The position numbers and the translations under genes were made by a program. From positions 1-6,063 of the forward strand of contig CALKWU010000153.1 of assembly GCA_938004015.1 (NCBI GenBank): 6,063 bases of DNA, read 5' to 3'. The notes below the pieces were generated by a model, which saw only the letters and a program-made list of their open reading frames with translations, did not search any database and was not told where the DNA came from. Source of the DNA: an uncultured Oceanobacillus sp. GTDB lineage: Bacteria > Bacillota > Bacilli > Bacillales > Amphibacillaceae. Positions 5,523 through 6,063 of this stretch are shown here, piece by piece. Within the stretch, counting starts at the first letter, position 1. Each line of letters opens with the position of its first letter.

Positions 5523-5537
5523 GCTCGATGGTACGAT
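5509..5537 (+). promoter_or_regulatory. possible promoter of the EIIA gene
   Basis: TAGACA (5509-5514, five of six to the -35 consensus), a 17-nt spacer and TACGAT (5532-5537, four of six). The -35 would lie inside the palindrome 5505-5522, so a bound repressor would block it. An alternative is TTACTG (5482-5487) with a -10 at 5505-5510; either way the palindrome overlaps the promoter. No convincing catabolite-response (cre) site was found. Confidence 0.35.
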
Positions 5538-5569
5538 AATGGTAGAAATGACGGAAAGGAGTTTTCATC

Positions 5570-6055
5570 ATGCTGAAAAAATGGTTCAAAAAGGCGAGTG
5601 AAGAAAATGTTTATGCTCCTCTGAACGGCAAAATCGTGAAACTCGAGGACGTTCCCGACCCGGTCTTCAGCGAAAAGATGATGGGAGAAGGCATCGCTAT
5701 TTTGCCAAGAGATGGAACGGTTCTCTCACCCGTCGACGGTGAAATCATGCATGTCCCGGATACGAAGCATGCCGTCGGTCTTCGGGCAAAGGATGGGACG
5801 GAAATTCTGATCCACGTCGGTTTGGAAACAGTCGCTTTAAAAGGAGAAGGTTTCACGTTCCATGTGGAGAACGGAAGCAACGTATCCAAGGGAGAAAAGT
5901 TGCTGGAGTTTGATTTGGAATACGTGAAAGAACATGCTGCCGATACCGTCACGCCCATCGTCATCACCAACAGCGCCGACAGCGGTAAAACGTTCACTTT
6001 GACTGAAGAAACAGAAGCGGTAGCTGGGGAAACGGTGTTGATCACGGTGAAATAA
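5570..6055 (+). CDS. stand-alone PTS glucose-family EIIA component
   Basis: 161-residue cytosolic phosphocarrier of the phosphoenolpyruvate:sugar phosphotransferase system (EIIA-Glc type, PF00358). It takes phosphate from HPr-P and passes it to the EIIB domain of a sugar permease. Seen: the core beginning VYAPLNGKIVKLEDVPDPVF (14-33), GEGIAILP (39-46), SPVDGEI (53-59), then the two active-site histidines, H67 (in DTKHAVGL) and H82 (in ILIHVGLETV, the family signature). A basic KKWFKK stretch lies near the N-terminus. The length matches single-domain proteins such as Bacillus YpqE rather than fused EIICBA permeases, and no membrane EIIC or EIIB partner lies in the window. ATG 5570 has AAAGGAG at 5555-5561, 8 nt upstream. 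The gene follows LysR after 197 bp and has its own probable operator. Confidence 0.95.
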   Translation: MLKKWFKKASEENVYAPLNGKIVKLEDVPDPVFSEKMMGEGIAILPRDGTVLSPVDGEIMHVPDTKHAVGLRAKDGTEILIHVGLETVALKGEGFTFHVENGSNVSKGEKLLEFDLEYVKEHAADTVTPIVITNSADSGKTFTLTEETEAVAGETVLITVK

Positions 6056-6063
6056 AAGCTGAA

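Noticed and set aside
5373..5576. GTG-started open frame of 67 codons directly after the LysR stop codon
   Set aside because: No good ribosome binding site, no recognisable domain, and it spans the promoter/operator and start of the EIIA gene.

Overview
The window looks like chromosomal DNA of a Gram-positive Bacillales bacterium, perhaps a Bacillaceae or Planococcaceae member. The reasons are strong AGGAGG-type ribosome binding sites 6-8 nt from the starts, a TTG start, moderate GC, and Bacillus-like versions of every recognised protein. The genus cannot be fixed from the sequence. There are six genes, all complete, and no RNA gene, CRISPR array or intact mobile element.

Left part (1-2854): a leftward gene for an enolase-superfamily o-succinylbenzoate synthase / N-acylamino acid racemase (menC-like), a rightward aldo/keto reductase gene, and a rightward gene for a YxjI-type LURP-one protein. 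All three boundaries (after menC, between menC and the reductase, between the reductase and the LURP-one gene) carry copies of one dispersed element. It is a 31-33 bp nested palindrome built from GGGAC/GTCCC half-sites. There are seven copies, in groups of 3, 2 and 2, and each group contains a pair in opposite orientation. No full copy occurs in the remaining 3.7 kb. The arrangement resembles REP/REPIN elements moved by RAYT (Y1) transposases, but no such transposase is in the window. The copies sit where they would be transcribed: in the probable menC 5' leader, directly after the menC stop codon, overlapping a possible -35 of the reductase gene, and between the reductase and LURP-one genes.

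Middle (2855-4484): about 260 bp with no convincing gene, then an intrinsic terminator serving a leftward gene for a 398-residue protein of the coenzyme F420-0:L-glutamate ligase (CofE-like) family, with a TTG start. A 133 bp promoter region separates it from a divergent LysR-type regulator gene.

Right part (4485-6063): the LysR-type regulator, a 197 bp leader region with a perfect 6-6-6 inverted repeat that is probably an operator, and a stand-alone glucose-family PTS EIIA protein with both active-site histidines.

The genes do not form one pathway. The only neighbour relation with functional content is the divergent LysR / CofE-like pair, where the regulator may control the ligase-like gene. 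The most noteworthy features are the oriented repeat family and the CofE-like enzyme in a lineage not generally known to make F420.
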